Source: Chamaelirium japonicum (taxonomy: Eukaryota > Streptophyta > Magnoliopsida > Liliales > Melanthiaceae). From it: 64,000 bases of DNA. Under the pieces are notes generated by a model. It saw only the letters and a program-made list of their open reading frames with translations. It was not told where the DNA came from and ran no database searches. The stretch covers positions 124,001-188,000 of the forward strand of contig CANTAL010000194.1 of assembly GCA_947650365.1 (NCBI GenBank), read 5' to 3'. Below, in pieces: positions 23,001-37,800 of this stretch; position 1 is the first letter of the stretch; the number at the start of each line of letters is the position of its first letter. The translations under genes were made by a program, and so were the position numbers.

Positions 23001-26000
23001 GATACATTCGTGCGAATGAATTAGAATGGATCGGACGAATAAATTAGAATGGATCGTACGAATGAATTAGAATGGATCAAATGAATGAATTAGAATAGTT
23101 ACATTCATGCGAATGAATTAGAATGGATCGTACGAATGGAGTAGAATGGATCGTACGAATGAACTAGAATGGATACATTCGTGCGAATGAATTAGAATGG
23201 ATCGTACGAATGAATTAGAATGGATCGTACGAATGAATTAGAATGGATCGTACGAATGAATTAGAATGGATCGTACGAATGAATTAGAATGGATACATTC
23301 GTGCGAATGAATTAGAATGGATCGGACGAATGAATTAGAATGGATCGTACGAATGAATTAGAATGGATCATACGAATTAATTAGAATGGATCGTACGAAT
23401 AAATTAGAATGGATACATTCGTCCGAATGAATTAGAATGGATCATACGAATGAGTAAGAATGGATCGTACGAATGTATTAGAATAGATTGTACGAATGAA
23501 TTAGAATGGATTAGACGAATGAATTAGAATGGATCGTGTGAAAGAATTAGAATGGATTGTATGAATGAATTAGAATGGATCGTATGAATGAATTAGAATG
23601 GATCGTGCGAATGAATTCGAATGGATCGTACGAATTCATTCTAATTCATTCATAAAATCTATTCTAATTCTTTCACACGATCTATTCTAATTCATTCGTA
23701 GGATCCATTCTAATTCATTTGTACAATCTATTCTATTTCATTCGTACGATCCATTCTTACTCATTCGTATGATCCTTTCTAATTCATTCGGACGAATGTA
23801 TCCATTCTAATTTATTCGTATGATCGATTCTAATTCATTCGTACGATCCATTCTAATTTATTCGTACGATCCATTCTAATTCATTCGTCCGATCCATTCT
23901 AATTCATTCGCACGAATGTATCCATTCTAATTCATTCGTACGATCCATTCTAATTCATTCGTACGATCCATTCTAATTCATTCGTAAGATCCATTCTAAT
24001 TCATTTGTACGATCCATTCTAATTCATTCGTACGATCCATTCTAATTCATTCGCACGATCCATTCTAATTCATTCGTACGATCAATTCTAATTCATTCGC
24101 ACGAATGTATCCATTCTAATTCATTCGTACAATCCATTCTAATTCATTCGTACGATCCATTCTAATTCATTCATACAATCCTTTCTAATTCTTTCACACG
24201 ATCCATTCTAATTCATTCGTAGGATCCATTCTAATTCATTCGTACAATCTATTCTATTTCATTTGTACGATCCATTCTTTCTCATTCGTATGATGCATTC
24301 TAATTCATTCGCACGAATGTATCCATTCTAATTCATTCGTACGAATCCATTCTAATTCATTCGTACAATCCATTCTATTTCATACGTACGATCCATTCTT
24401 ACTCATTCGTACGATCCATTCTAATTCATTCGTAAGATCCATTCTAATTTATTCGTATGATCCATTCTAATTCATTCGTACGATCCATTCTAATTCATTC
24501 GCACGAATGTATCCATTCTAATTCATTCGTACGATCCATTCTAATCCATTCGCACGATCCATTCTAATTCATTCGTACGATCAATTCTAATTCATTCGCA
24601 CGAATGTATCCATTCTAATTCATTCATACGATCCATTCTAATTCATTCGTACGATCCATTCAAATTCACTCATACGATCCATTCAAATACATTCATACGA
24701 TCCATTCTAATTCATTTGCACGAATATATCCATTCTAATTCATTCGTACGATCCATTCTAATTCCTTCGTACGATCCATTCTAATTCATTCGTACGATCT
24801 ATTCTAATTCATTCATACGATCCATTCTAATTCCTTCGTACGATCCATTCTAATTCATTCGTACGATCCATTCTAATTCATTCGTACAATCTATTCTAAT
24901 TCATTCGTACGAATGGATACATTTGTGTGAATGAATTAGAATGGATCGTACGAATGAGTAAGAATGGATCGTGCGAATGAAATAGAATGGATTACACGAA
25001 TGAATTAGAATGGATCGTACGAATGAATTAGAATGGATCTTGTGAAAGAATTAGAATGGATTGTATGAATGAATTAGAATGGATCGTACGAATGAATTAG
25101 AATGGATCGTACGAAGGAATTAGAATGGATCGTACGAATGAATTAGAATGGATCGTACGAATGAATTATTATAGATCGTACGAATGAATTAGAATGGATC
25201 ATACGAAGGAATTAGAATGGATCGAACGAATGAATCAGAATGGATATATTCGTGCAAATGAATTAGAATGGATCATATGAATGTATTAGAATGGATCGTA
25301 TGAGTGAATTAGAATGGATCGTGCGAATGAATTAGAATGGATCGTATGAATGAATTAGAATGGATACATTCGTGTGAATGAATTAGAATGGATCGTATGA
25401 ATGAATTAGAATAGATTTTGTGAATGAATTAGAACTGATCGTACGAATGAATTAGAATGGATACATTCGTGCGAATGAATTAGAATGGATTGTTTGAATG
25501 AATTAGAATGGATCGTACGAATGAATTAGAATGGATCGTATGAGTGAATTAGAATAGATACGAAGGAATTAGAATGGATCGTACGAATGAATTAGAATGG
25601 ATCGTACGAAGGAATTAGAATGTATCGTACGAATGAATTAGAATGGATCGTACGAATGAATTAGAATAGATCGTACGAATGAATTAGAATGGATCATACG
25701 AAGGAATTAGAATGGATCGTACGAATGAATTAGAATGGATCGTACGAATGAACTAGAATGGATACATTCGTGCGAATGAATTAGAATGGATCGTACGAAT
25801 GAATTAGAATGGATCGTACGAATGAATTAGAATGGATCTTACGAATGAATTAGAATGGATCGTACGAATGAATTAGAATGGATACATTCGTGCTAATGAA
25901 TTAGAATGGATCGGACGAATGAATTAGAATGGATCGTACGAATGAATTAGAATGGATCGTACGAATGAATTAGAATGGATCGTACGAATTAATTAGAATG

Positions 26001-29000
26001 GATACATTCGTCCGAATGAATTAGAATGGATCATACGAATGGGTAAGAATGGATCGTACGAATGTATTAGAATAGATTGTACGAATGAATTAGAATGGAT
26101 TAGACGAATGAATTAGAATGGATCGTGTGAAAGAATTAGAATGGATTGTATGAATGAATTTGAATGGATCGTATGAATGAATTAGAATGGATCGTGCGAA
26201 TGAATTCGAATGGATCGTACGAATTCATTCAAATTCATTCATACAATCCATTCTAATTCTTTCACACGATCTATTCTAATTCATTCGTAGGATCCATTCT
26301 AATTCATTCGTACAATCTATTCTATTTCATTCGTACGATCCATTCTTACTCATTCGTATGATCCATTCTAATTCATTCGGACGAATGTATCCATTCTAAT
26401 TTATTCGTACGATCCATTCTAATTCATTCGTACGATCCATTCTAATTCCTTCGTACGATCCAGTCTAATTCATTCGTATGATCCATTCTAATTCATTCAT
26501 ACGATCCATTCTAATTCATTCGTACGATCCATTCTAATTCATTCACACAAATGTATCCATTCTAATTCATTCGTACGAAGGAATTAGAATGGATCGTACG
26601 AATGAATTAGAATGGATCGTACGAATGAATTAGAATGGATCTTACGAATGAATTAGAATAGATCGTACGAATGAATTAGAATGGATATGTTCGTGCAAAT
26701 GAATTAGAATGGATCGTATGAATGTATTAGAATGGATCGTATGAGTGAATTAGAATGGATCGTACGAATGAATTAGAATGGATCGTATGAATAAATTAGA
26801 ATGGTTACATTCGTGCGAATGAATTAGAATAGATCGTACGAATGAATTAGAATGGATCGTACGAATAAATTAGAATGGATCGTGGGAATGAATTAGAATG
26901 GATCGTACGAATGAATTAGAATGGATCCACCGAATGAGTTAGAATGGATCATACAAATGATCCATTCTAATTCATTCATACGATCCATTCTAATTCATTT
27001 GCACGAATATATCCATTCTAATTCCTTCGTACAATCCATTCTAATTCCTTCGTACGATCCATTCTAATTCCTCCGTACGATCCATTGTATTTCATTCGTA
27101 TGATCCATTCTAATTCCTTCGTACGATCCATTCTAATTCCTTCATATCCATTCAAATTCACTCATACGATCCATTCTAATTCATTCATACGATCTATTCT
27201 AATTCATTCATACAATCCATTCTAATTCTTTCACACGATCCATTCTAATTCATTCTTACGATCCATTCTAATTCATTCGCACAATCCATTCTATTTCATT
27301 CGTACGATCTATTCTTACTCATTGGTACGATCCATTCTAATTCATTCGCACGAATGTATCCATTCTAATTCATTCGTACGAATGAATTAGAATGGATCGT
27401 ACGAATGAATTAGAATGGATCGTGCGAATGTATTAGAATGGATCGTACGAATGAATTAGAATGGATCGTACGAATGAACTAGAATGGATACATTTGTGCG
27501 AATGAATTAGAATGGATCGTACGAATGAATTAGAATGGATCGTACGAATGAATTAGAATGGATCTTACAAATGAATTAGAATGGATCGTACGAATGAATT
27601 AGAATGGATCTTACGAATGAATTAGAATGGATCGTACGAATAAATTAGAATGGATCGTATGAATGGTTTAGAATGGATACATTCGTGCGAATGAATTAGA
27701 ATGGATCGGACGAATGAATTAGAATGGATCGTACGAATGAATTAGAATGGATCAAATGAATGAATTAGAATGGTTACATTCATGCGAATGAATTAGAATG
27801 GATCGTACGAATGGATTAGAATGGATACATTCGTGCGAATGAATTAGAATGGATCATACGAATGAGTAAGAATGGATCGTACGAATGAAATAGAATGGAT
27901 TGTACGAATGAATTTGAATGGATCGTGCGAATGAATTTGAATGGATCGTACGAATGAATTAGAATAGATCGAGCTAATGAATTAGAATTGATCGTACGAA
28001 TGAAATAGAATGGATTGTACGAATGATTTAGAATGGATCGTACGAATGAATTAGAATGGATCGTACGAATGATTTAGAATGGATACATTCGTGCGAATGA
28101 ATTAGAATGGATCATACGAATGAGTAAGAATGGATCGTACGAATGAAATAGAATGGATTGTACGAATGAATTAGAATGGATTCGTACGAATGAATTAGAA
28201 TGGATACATTCGTGCGAATGAATTAAAATGGATCTAACCAATGAGTAAGAATGGATCGTACGAATGAAATAGAATGGATTGTGCGAATGAATTAGAATGG
28301 ATCATACGAATGAATTAGAATGGATCGTGTGAAAGAATTAGAATGGATTGTATGAATGAATTAGAATAGATCATATGAATGAATTAAAATGGATCGTACG
28401 AATGAATTAGAATGGATCATACGAATAAATTAGAATGGATCGTACGAATGAATTAGAATGGATTCATTCGTGCGAATGAATTAGAATGGATACATTCGTG
28501 CGAAAGAATTAGAATAGATCGTATGAATGAATTAGAATGGATCCTATGAATTAATTAGAATGGATCGTGCGAATGAATTAGAATGGATCTTACGAATGAA
28601 TTAGAATGGATCGTGGTAATGAATTAGAATTGATCGAACGAATGAATTAGCATGGATCGTGCTAATGAATTAGAATGGAACGTACGAATGAATTAGAATG
28701 GATCGTGTGAAAGAATTAGAATGGATTGTATGAATGAATTAGAATGAATTCGTACGATCCATTCGAATTCATTCGCACGAGCCATTCTAATTCATTCATA
28801 CGATCCATTCTAATTCATTCATACAATCCATTCTAATTATTTCACACGATCCATTCTAATTCATTCGTAGGATCCATTCTAATTCATTCGTACAACCTAT
28901 TCTATTTCATTCGTACGATCCATTCTTACTCATTCGTATGATCCATTCTAATTCATTTGGACGAATGTATCCATTCTAATTTATTCGTACGATCCATTCT

Positions 29001-32000
29001 AATTCATTCGTACGATCCATTCTAATTCATTCGTCCGATCCATTCTAATTCATTCGTCCGATCCATTCTAATACATTCGCACGAATGTATCCATTCTAAT
29101 TTATTCGTACGATCCATTCGAATTCATTCGTACGATCTATTCTAATTCATTCGTAAGATCCATTCTAATTCATTCGTACGATCCATTCTAATTCATTCGT
29201 ACGATCCATTCTAATTCATTCGCACGAATGTATCCATTCTAGTTCATTCGTACGATCCATTCTAATTCATTCGTATGATCCATTCTAATTCATTCGCACG
29301 ATCCATTCTAATTCATTCGTACAATCCATTTAATTTCATTCGTACGATCCATTCTTACTCATTCGTATGATCCATTATGGATACATTCGTGCGAATGAAT
29401 TACAATGGATCATACGAATGAGTAAGAATGGATCGTACGAATGAAATAGAATGGATTGTGCGAATGAATTAGAATGGATCGTAGAATGGATCAGAATAGA
29501 TCGTGTGAAAGAATTAGAATGGATCGTATGAATGAATTAGAATGGATCGTGCGAATGAATTCGAATGGATCGTACGAATTCATTCTAATTCATTCATACA
29601 ATCCATTCTAATTCTTTCACAGGATCTATTCTGATCCATTCTACGATCCATTCTAATTCATTCGCACAATCCATTCTATTTCATTCGTACGATCCATTCT
29701 TACACATTCGTATGATCCATTAAAATTCATTCGCACAAATGTATCCATAATGGATCATACGAATGAGTAAGAATGGATCGTACGAATGAAATACGTACGA
29801 ATGAATTAGAATGGATCGTACGAATGAACTAGAATGGATCGTACGAATGAAATAGAATAGATTGTACGAATGAATTAGAATGGATTCGTACGAATGAATT
29901 AGAATGGATACATTCGTGCGAATGAATTAGAATGGATACATTCGTGCGAAAGAATTAGAATAGATTGTATGAATGAATTAGAATAGATCCTATGAATGAA
30001 TTAGAATGGATCGTGCGAATGAATTAGAATGGATCGTACGAATGAATTAGAATAGATCGTACGAATGAATTAGAATGGATCGTACGAAGGAATTAGAATG
30101 GATCGTACGAATGAATTAGAATGGATATATTCGTGCAAATGAATTAGAATAGATCGTGCGAATGAATTAGAATGGATCGTACGAATGAATTAGAATGGAT
30201 CGTACGAATGAATTAGAATGGATCTTACGAATGAATTAGAATGGATCATACGAATGAATTAGAATGTATCGTATGAATGAATTAGAATCGATACATTCGT
30301 GCGAATTAATTAGAATGGATCGGACGAATGAATTAGAATGGATCGCACGAATGAATTAGAATGGATCAAATGAATGAATTAGAATGGTTACATTCATGCG
30401 AATGAATTAGAATAGATCGTACGAATGGATTAGAATGGATCGTACGAATGAATTAGAATGGATACATTCGAGCGAATGAATTAGAATGGATCGTACGAAT
30501 GAATTAGAATGGATCGTACGAATGGATTAGAATGGATCCTACGAATGGATTAGAATGGATACCTTTGTGCATATGAATTAGAATGGATCGTACGAATGAA
30601 TTAGAATGGATCATATTAATGAATTAGAATGGATACATTCGTGCGAATGAATTAGAATGGATCGTACGAATGAATTAGAATGGATCGTTCCAATGAATTA
30701 GAATGGATCTTACGAATGAATTAGAATGGATCGTACGAATGAATTAGAATAGCTTATACGAATGAATTAGAATGAATCATATGAATGAATTAGAATGGTT
30801 ACATTCGTGCGAATGAATTAGAATAGATCGTACGAATGAATTAGAATGGATCGTACGAATAAATTAGAATGGATCGTGGGAATGAATTAGAATGGATCGT
30901 ACGAATGAATTAGAATGGATCCACCGAATGAGTTAGAATGGATCATACGAATGAATTAGAATGGATTGTACGAATGAATTAGAATGGATTGAGCGAATGA
31001 ATTAGAATGGATCGTATGAATGAATAAGAATGGATGAAATAGAATGGATCGTATGAATGAATTAGAATGGATACATTCGTGTGAATGAATTAGAATGGAT
31101 CGTATGAATGAATTAGAATAGATTTTGTGAATGAATTAGAACTGATCGTACGAATGAATTAGAATGGATACATTCGTGTGAATGAATTAGAATGGATAGT
31201 ATGAATGAATTAGAATGGATCATACGAATGAACTAGAATTGATACATTCGTGCGAATGAATTAGAATGGATCGTACGAATGAATTAGAATGGATCGTACG
31301 AATGAATTAGAATGGATCTTACGAATGAATTAGAATGGATCGTACGAATGAATTAGAATGGATCGTACGAATGAATTAGAATGGATACATTCGTGCGAAT
31401 GAATTAGAATGGATCGGACGAATGAATTAGAATGGATCGTACGAATGAATTAGAATGGATCGTACGAATGAATTAGGATGGATCGTACGAATAAATTAGA
31501 ATGGATACATTCGTCCGAATGAATTAGAATGGATCATACGAATGAGTAAGAATGGATTGTACGAATGAAATAGAATAGATTGTACGAATGAATTAGAATG
31601 GATCCTACGAATGAATTAGAATGGATCGTGTGAAAGAATTAGAATGGATCGTACGAAGGAATTAGAATGGATCGTACGAATGAATTAGAATGGATCGTAT
31701 GAGTGAATTAGAATGGATAGTGCGAATGAATTAGAATGGATCGTATGAATGAATTAGAATAGATCGTGCGAATGAATTCGAATGGATCGTACGAATGAGT
31801 AAGAATGAATTAGAATGGATCATACGAATGAGTAAGAATGGATCGTACGAATGAAATAAAATAGATTGTACGAATGAATTAGAATGGATCCTACGAATGA
31901 ATTAGAATGGATCGTGTGAAAGAATTAGAATGGATTGTATGAATGAATTAGAATGGATTGTATGAATGAATTAGAATGGATCCAATGAATGAATTAGAAT

Positions 32001-34850
32001 GGATCGTGCGAATCTATTAGAATGGATCGTACGAATGAATTAGAATGGATCGTGCTAATGAATTAGAATTGATCAAACGAATGAATTAGCAAGGATCGTG
32101 CTAATAAATTAGAATGGAACGTACGAATGAATTAGAATCGATCGTGTGAAAGAATTAAAATGGATTGTATGAATGAATTAGAATGAATTCGTACGATCCA
32201 TTTGAATTCATTCGCATGATCCATTCTAATTCATTCATAGGATCCATTCTAATTCATTCATACAATCCATTCTAATTCTTTCACACGATCCATTCTAATT
32301 CATTCGTAGGATCCATTCTAATTCATTCGTACAATCTATTCTATTTCATTCATACGATCCATTCTTACTCATTCGTATGATCCATTCTAATTCATTCGGA
32401 CGAATGTATCCATTCTAATTTATTCGTACGATCCATTCTAATTCATTCGTACGATCCATTCTAATTCATTCGTCTGATCCATTCTAATTCATTCGCACGA
32501 ATGTATCCATTCTAATTCATTCGTACGATCCATTCTAATTCATTCGTACGATCCATTCTAATTCATTCGTAAGATCCATTCTAATTCATTCGTACGATCC
32601 ATTCTAATTCATTCATACGATTCATTCTAATTCATTCGCACGAATGTATCCATTCTAGTTCATTCGTACGATCCATTCTAAATCATTCATACAATCCATT
32701 CTAATTCATTAGAATGGATCGTGCGAATGAATTAGAATGGATCGTACGAATGAATTAGAATAGATTGTATGAATGAATTAGAATGAATTAGTACGATCCA
32801 TTCGAATTCATTCGCACGATCCATTCTAATTCATTCATACGATCCATTCTAGTTCATTCATACAATCCATTCTAATTCTTTCACACGATCCATTCTAATT
32901 CATTCGTAGGATCCATTCTAATTCATTCGTACAATCTATTCTATTTCATTCGTACGATCCATTCTTACTCATTGGTACGATCCATTCTAATTCATTCCAT
33001 TCTAATTCATTCGCTCGAATGTATCCATTCTAATCCATTCGTACGATCCATTCTAATCCATTCGTACGATCTATTCTAATTCATTCGCATGAATGTAACC
33101 ATTCTAATTCATTCATATTCGTACGATCCATTCTAATTCATTCGTACGATCCATTCTAATTCATTCGCACGAATGTATCCATTCTAATTCATTCATATGA
33201 TCCATTCTAATTCATTCATACAATCCATTCTAATTCTTTCACACGATCCATTCTAATTCATTCGTACGTTCCATTCTAATTCATTCGTGCAATCCATTCT
33301 AATTCTTTCGCACAAATGTATCCATTCTAATTCATTCATACGATCCATTCTAATTCATTCGTACGATCCATTCTAATTCATTCGTAAGATCCATTCTAAT
33401 TCATTCGCACGATCCATTCTAATTCATTCGCACGAATGTATCCATTCTAGTTCATTCGTACGATCCATTCTAATTCATTTGTACGATCCATTCTAATCCA
33501 TTCGTACGATCCATTCTAATTCATTCATACGATCCATTCTAATTCATTCATACAATCCATTCTAATTCTTTCACAAGATCCATTCTAATTCATTCGTAGG
33601 ATCCATTCTAATTCATTCGTACAATCTATTCTATTTCATTCGTATGATCCATTCTTACTCATTCGTATGATCCATTCTAATTCATTCGGACGAATGTATC
33701 CTTTCTAATTTATTCGTACGATCCATACTAATTCATTCGTACGATCCATTCTAATTTATTCGTACGATCCATTCTTACTCATTCGTATAATCCATTCTAA
33801 TTCATTCGTACGATCCATTCTAATTCATACGTACGATCGATTCTAATTCATTCGCACTATCCATTCTAATTCATTCGTACGATCCATTCTAATTCATTCG
33901 TATGATCCATTCTAATTTATTCGTTCAAATATATCCATTCTAATTCATTCCGTACGATCCATTCTAATTCATTCGTACGATCCATTCTAATTCATTCGTA
34001 CGAATGTATCCATTCTAATTCATTCGTACGATCCATTCTAATTCATTCGTACGATCCATTCTAATTCATTCGTACGATCCATTCTAATTCATTCAGACGA
34101 ATGTATCCATTCTAATTTATTCGTACGATCCATTCTAATTCATTCATTTGATCCATTCTAATTCATTCGTACGATCCATTCTAATTCATTCGTCCGATCC
34201 ATTCTAATTCATTCGCACGAATGTATCCATTCGAATTCATTCGTACGATCCATTCTAATTCATTCGTACGATCCATTCTAATTCATTCGTAAGATCCATT
34301 CTAATTCATTCGTACGATCCATTCTAATTCATTCGTACGATCCATTCTAATTCATTCGCATGAATGTATCCATTCTAGTTCATTCGTACGATCCATTCTA
34401 ATTCATTCGTACGATCCATTCTAATTCATTCGCACGATCCATTTTAATTCATTCGTACGATCCATTCTAATTCATTCATACGATCCATTCTAATTCATTC
34501 GCACGAATGTATCCATTCTAATTCATTCATACGATCCATTCTACTTTATTCATACTATCCGTTCTAATTCACTCATACGATCCATTCTAATTCATTCATA
34601 CGATCCATTCTAATTCATTTGCACGAATATATCCATTCTAATTCATTCGTACGATCCATTCTAATTCCTTCGTACGATCCATTCTAATTCGTTCGTATGA
34701 TCCATTCTAATTCCTTCGTACGGTCCATTCTATTTCATTTGTATGATGCATTCTAATTAATTCATACGATCCATTCTAATTCATTCGTATGATCCATTCT
34801 AATTCATTCGTACGATCCATTCTTACTCATTCGTACGATCCATTCTAATT
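20081..34850. repeat. Satellite section with frequent short inversions
   Basis: The approximate orientation map is: F to 20408, R to 21200, F to 21358, R to 21850, F to 22780, R to 22908, F to 23632, R to 24910, F to 26222, R to 26575, F to 26955, R to 27380, F to 28750, R to 29375, F to 29578, R to 29750, F to 32186, R to 32706, F to 32790, then R. Blocks of 150-2400 bp are shuffled. Several match blocks elsewhere (21190-21358 with 53445-53620). No gene is seen. Confidence 0.8.
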
Positions 34851-37800
34851 CATTCATACAATCTATTCTAATTCATTCCGTACGATCCATTCTAATTCAT
34901 TCGCACGAATATATCCATTCTAATTCATTCATACGATCCATTCTACTTCATTCGTACTATCCGTTCTAATTCACTCATACGATCCATTCTAATTCATTCA
35001 TACGATCCATTCTAATTTATTTGCACGAATATATCCATTCTAATTCATTCGTATGATCCATTCTAATTCATTCGCACGAATGTATCCATTCTAATTCATT
35101 CGTACGATCCATTCTAATTCATTCGTACGATCCATTCTAATTCATTCGCACGAATGTATCCATTCTAGTTCATTCGTACGATCCATTCTAATTCATTCGT
35201 ACGATCCATTCTAATTCATTCGCACGATCCATTCTAATTCATTCGTACGATCCATTCTAATTCACTCATACGATCCATTCTAATTCATTCGCACGAATGT
35301 ATCCATTCTAATTCATTCATACGATCCATTCTACTTCATTCGTACTATCCGTTCTAATTCACTCATACGATCCTTTCTAATTCATTCATACGATCCATTC
35401 TAATTCATTTGAACGAATATATCCATTCTAATTCCTTCGTACGATCCATTCTAATTCCTTCGTACGATCCATTCTATTTCATTCGTACGATCCATTCTTA
35501 CTCATTCGTACGATCCATTCTAATTCATTCATACAATCCATTCTAATTCATTCCGTACGATCCATTCTAATTCATTCATACGATCTATTCTTTCATACAA
35601 TCCATTCTAATTCTTTCGTGCGAATGAATTAGAATGGATACCTTTGTGCATATGAATAAGAATGGATCGTACGAATGAATTAGAATGGATCATATTAATG
35701 AATTAGAATGGATCGTACGAATGAATTAGAATGGATACATTCGTGCGAATGAATTAGAATGGATCGTGCGAATCAATTAGACTGGATCGTGCGAATGAAT
35801 AAGAATAGATCATACGAATGAATTAGAATGGATCGTACGAATTAATTAGAATGGATACATTCGTGCGAATGAATTAGAATGGATTGTATGAATGAATTAG
35901 AATGGATCGTACGAATGAATTAGAATGGATCATATAAATGAATTAGAATGGATCATACGAATGAATTAGAATGGATCGTACGAATGAATTAGAATGGATC
36001 GTACGAATGAATTAGAATGGATCGTGCGAATGAATTAGAATGGATCGTACGAATGAATTAGAATGGATACATTTGTGCGAATGAATTAAAATGGATCGTA
36101 CGAATTAATTAGAATGGATTGTATGAATGAATTAGAATGGATCATACGAATGAATTAGAATGGATCGTGCGAATGAATTAGAATGGATCGTGCGAATGAA
36201 TTAGAATGGATCGTGTGAAAGAATTAGAATGGATCGTACGAATGAATTAGAATGGATCGTGCGAATGAATTAGAATGGATACATTTGTGCGAATGAATTA
36301 GAATGGATCGTACGAATGAATTAGAATGGATCGTATGAATGAATTAGAATGGATCGTACGAATGAATTAGAATGGATCATGCGAATGAATTAGAATGGAT
36401 CGTACGAATGAATTAGAATGGATCGTACGAATGAACTAGAATGGATACATTCGTGCGAATGAATTAAATGGATCGTACGAATGAATTAGAATGGATCGTA
36501 CGAATGAATTAGAATGGATCGTACGCATGGATTAGAATGGATCATACGAATGAATTAGAATGGATCGTGCGAATGAATTAGAATGGATCGAACGAATGAA
36601 TTAGAATGGATATATTCGAGCGAATGAATTAGTATAGATCGTAGGAATGAATTAGAATGGATCATACGAACGAATTACAATGGATCGTACGAATGAATTA
36701 GAATGGATCGTATGAATAAATTAGAATGGATCGTGTGAATGTATTAGAATGGATACATTCATGCGAATGAATTAGAATGGATCGTACGAATGGATTAGAA
36801 TGGATCGTACGAATGAATTAGAATGGATACATTTGTGCGAATGGATTAGAATGGATCGTACGAATGAATTAGAATGGATCGTATGAATGAATTAGAATGG
36901 ATACATTCGTGCGAATGAATTAGAATGGATCGGACGAATGAATTAGAATGGATCGTACGAATGAATTAGAATGGATCAAATGAATGAATTAGAATGGTTA
37001 CATTCATGCGAATGAATTAGAATGGATCGTACGAATGGATTAGAATGGATCGTACGAATGGATTAGAATGGATACATTCGAGCGAATGAATTAGAATGGA
37101 TCGTACGAATGAATTAGAATGGATCGTACAAATGGATTAGAATGGATCCTACGAATGGATTAGAATGGATACCTTTGTGCATATGAATTAGAATGGATCG
37201 TACGAATGAATTAGAATGGATCATATTAATGAATTAGAATGGATCGTACGAATGAATTAGAATGGATCGTACGAAGGAATTAGAATGGATCGTGCGAATG
37301 AATTAGAATGGATCGTACGAATGAATTAGAATAGATCGTACGAATGAATTAGAATGGATCGTACGAAGGAATTAGAATGGATCGTACGAATGAATTAGAA
37401 TGGATATATTCGTGCAAATGAATTAGAATGGATCTTATGAATGAATTATAATGCATTGTATGAATGAATTAGAATGGATCGTATGAATGAATTAGAATGG
37501 ATCGTGCGAATGAATTCGAATGGATCGCATGATCCATTCGAATAGAATGGATCGTATGAATGAATTAGAATGGATCGGGCGAATGAATTAGAATGGTTTG
37601 TAGGAATGAATTAGAATGGATCGTACGAATGAATTAGAATGGATCGTATGAATGAATTAGAATGGATCGTGCGAATGAATTAGAATGGATCGGACGAATG
37701 AATTAGAATGGATCGTACGAATGAATTAGAATAGATCATACGAATGAATTAGAATGGATCGTACGAATGAATTAGAATGGATCATACGAATGAATTAGAA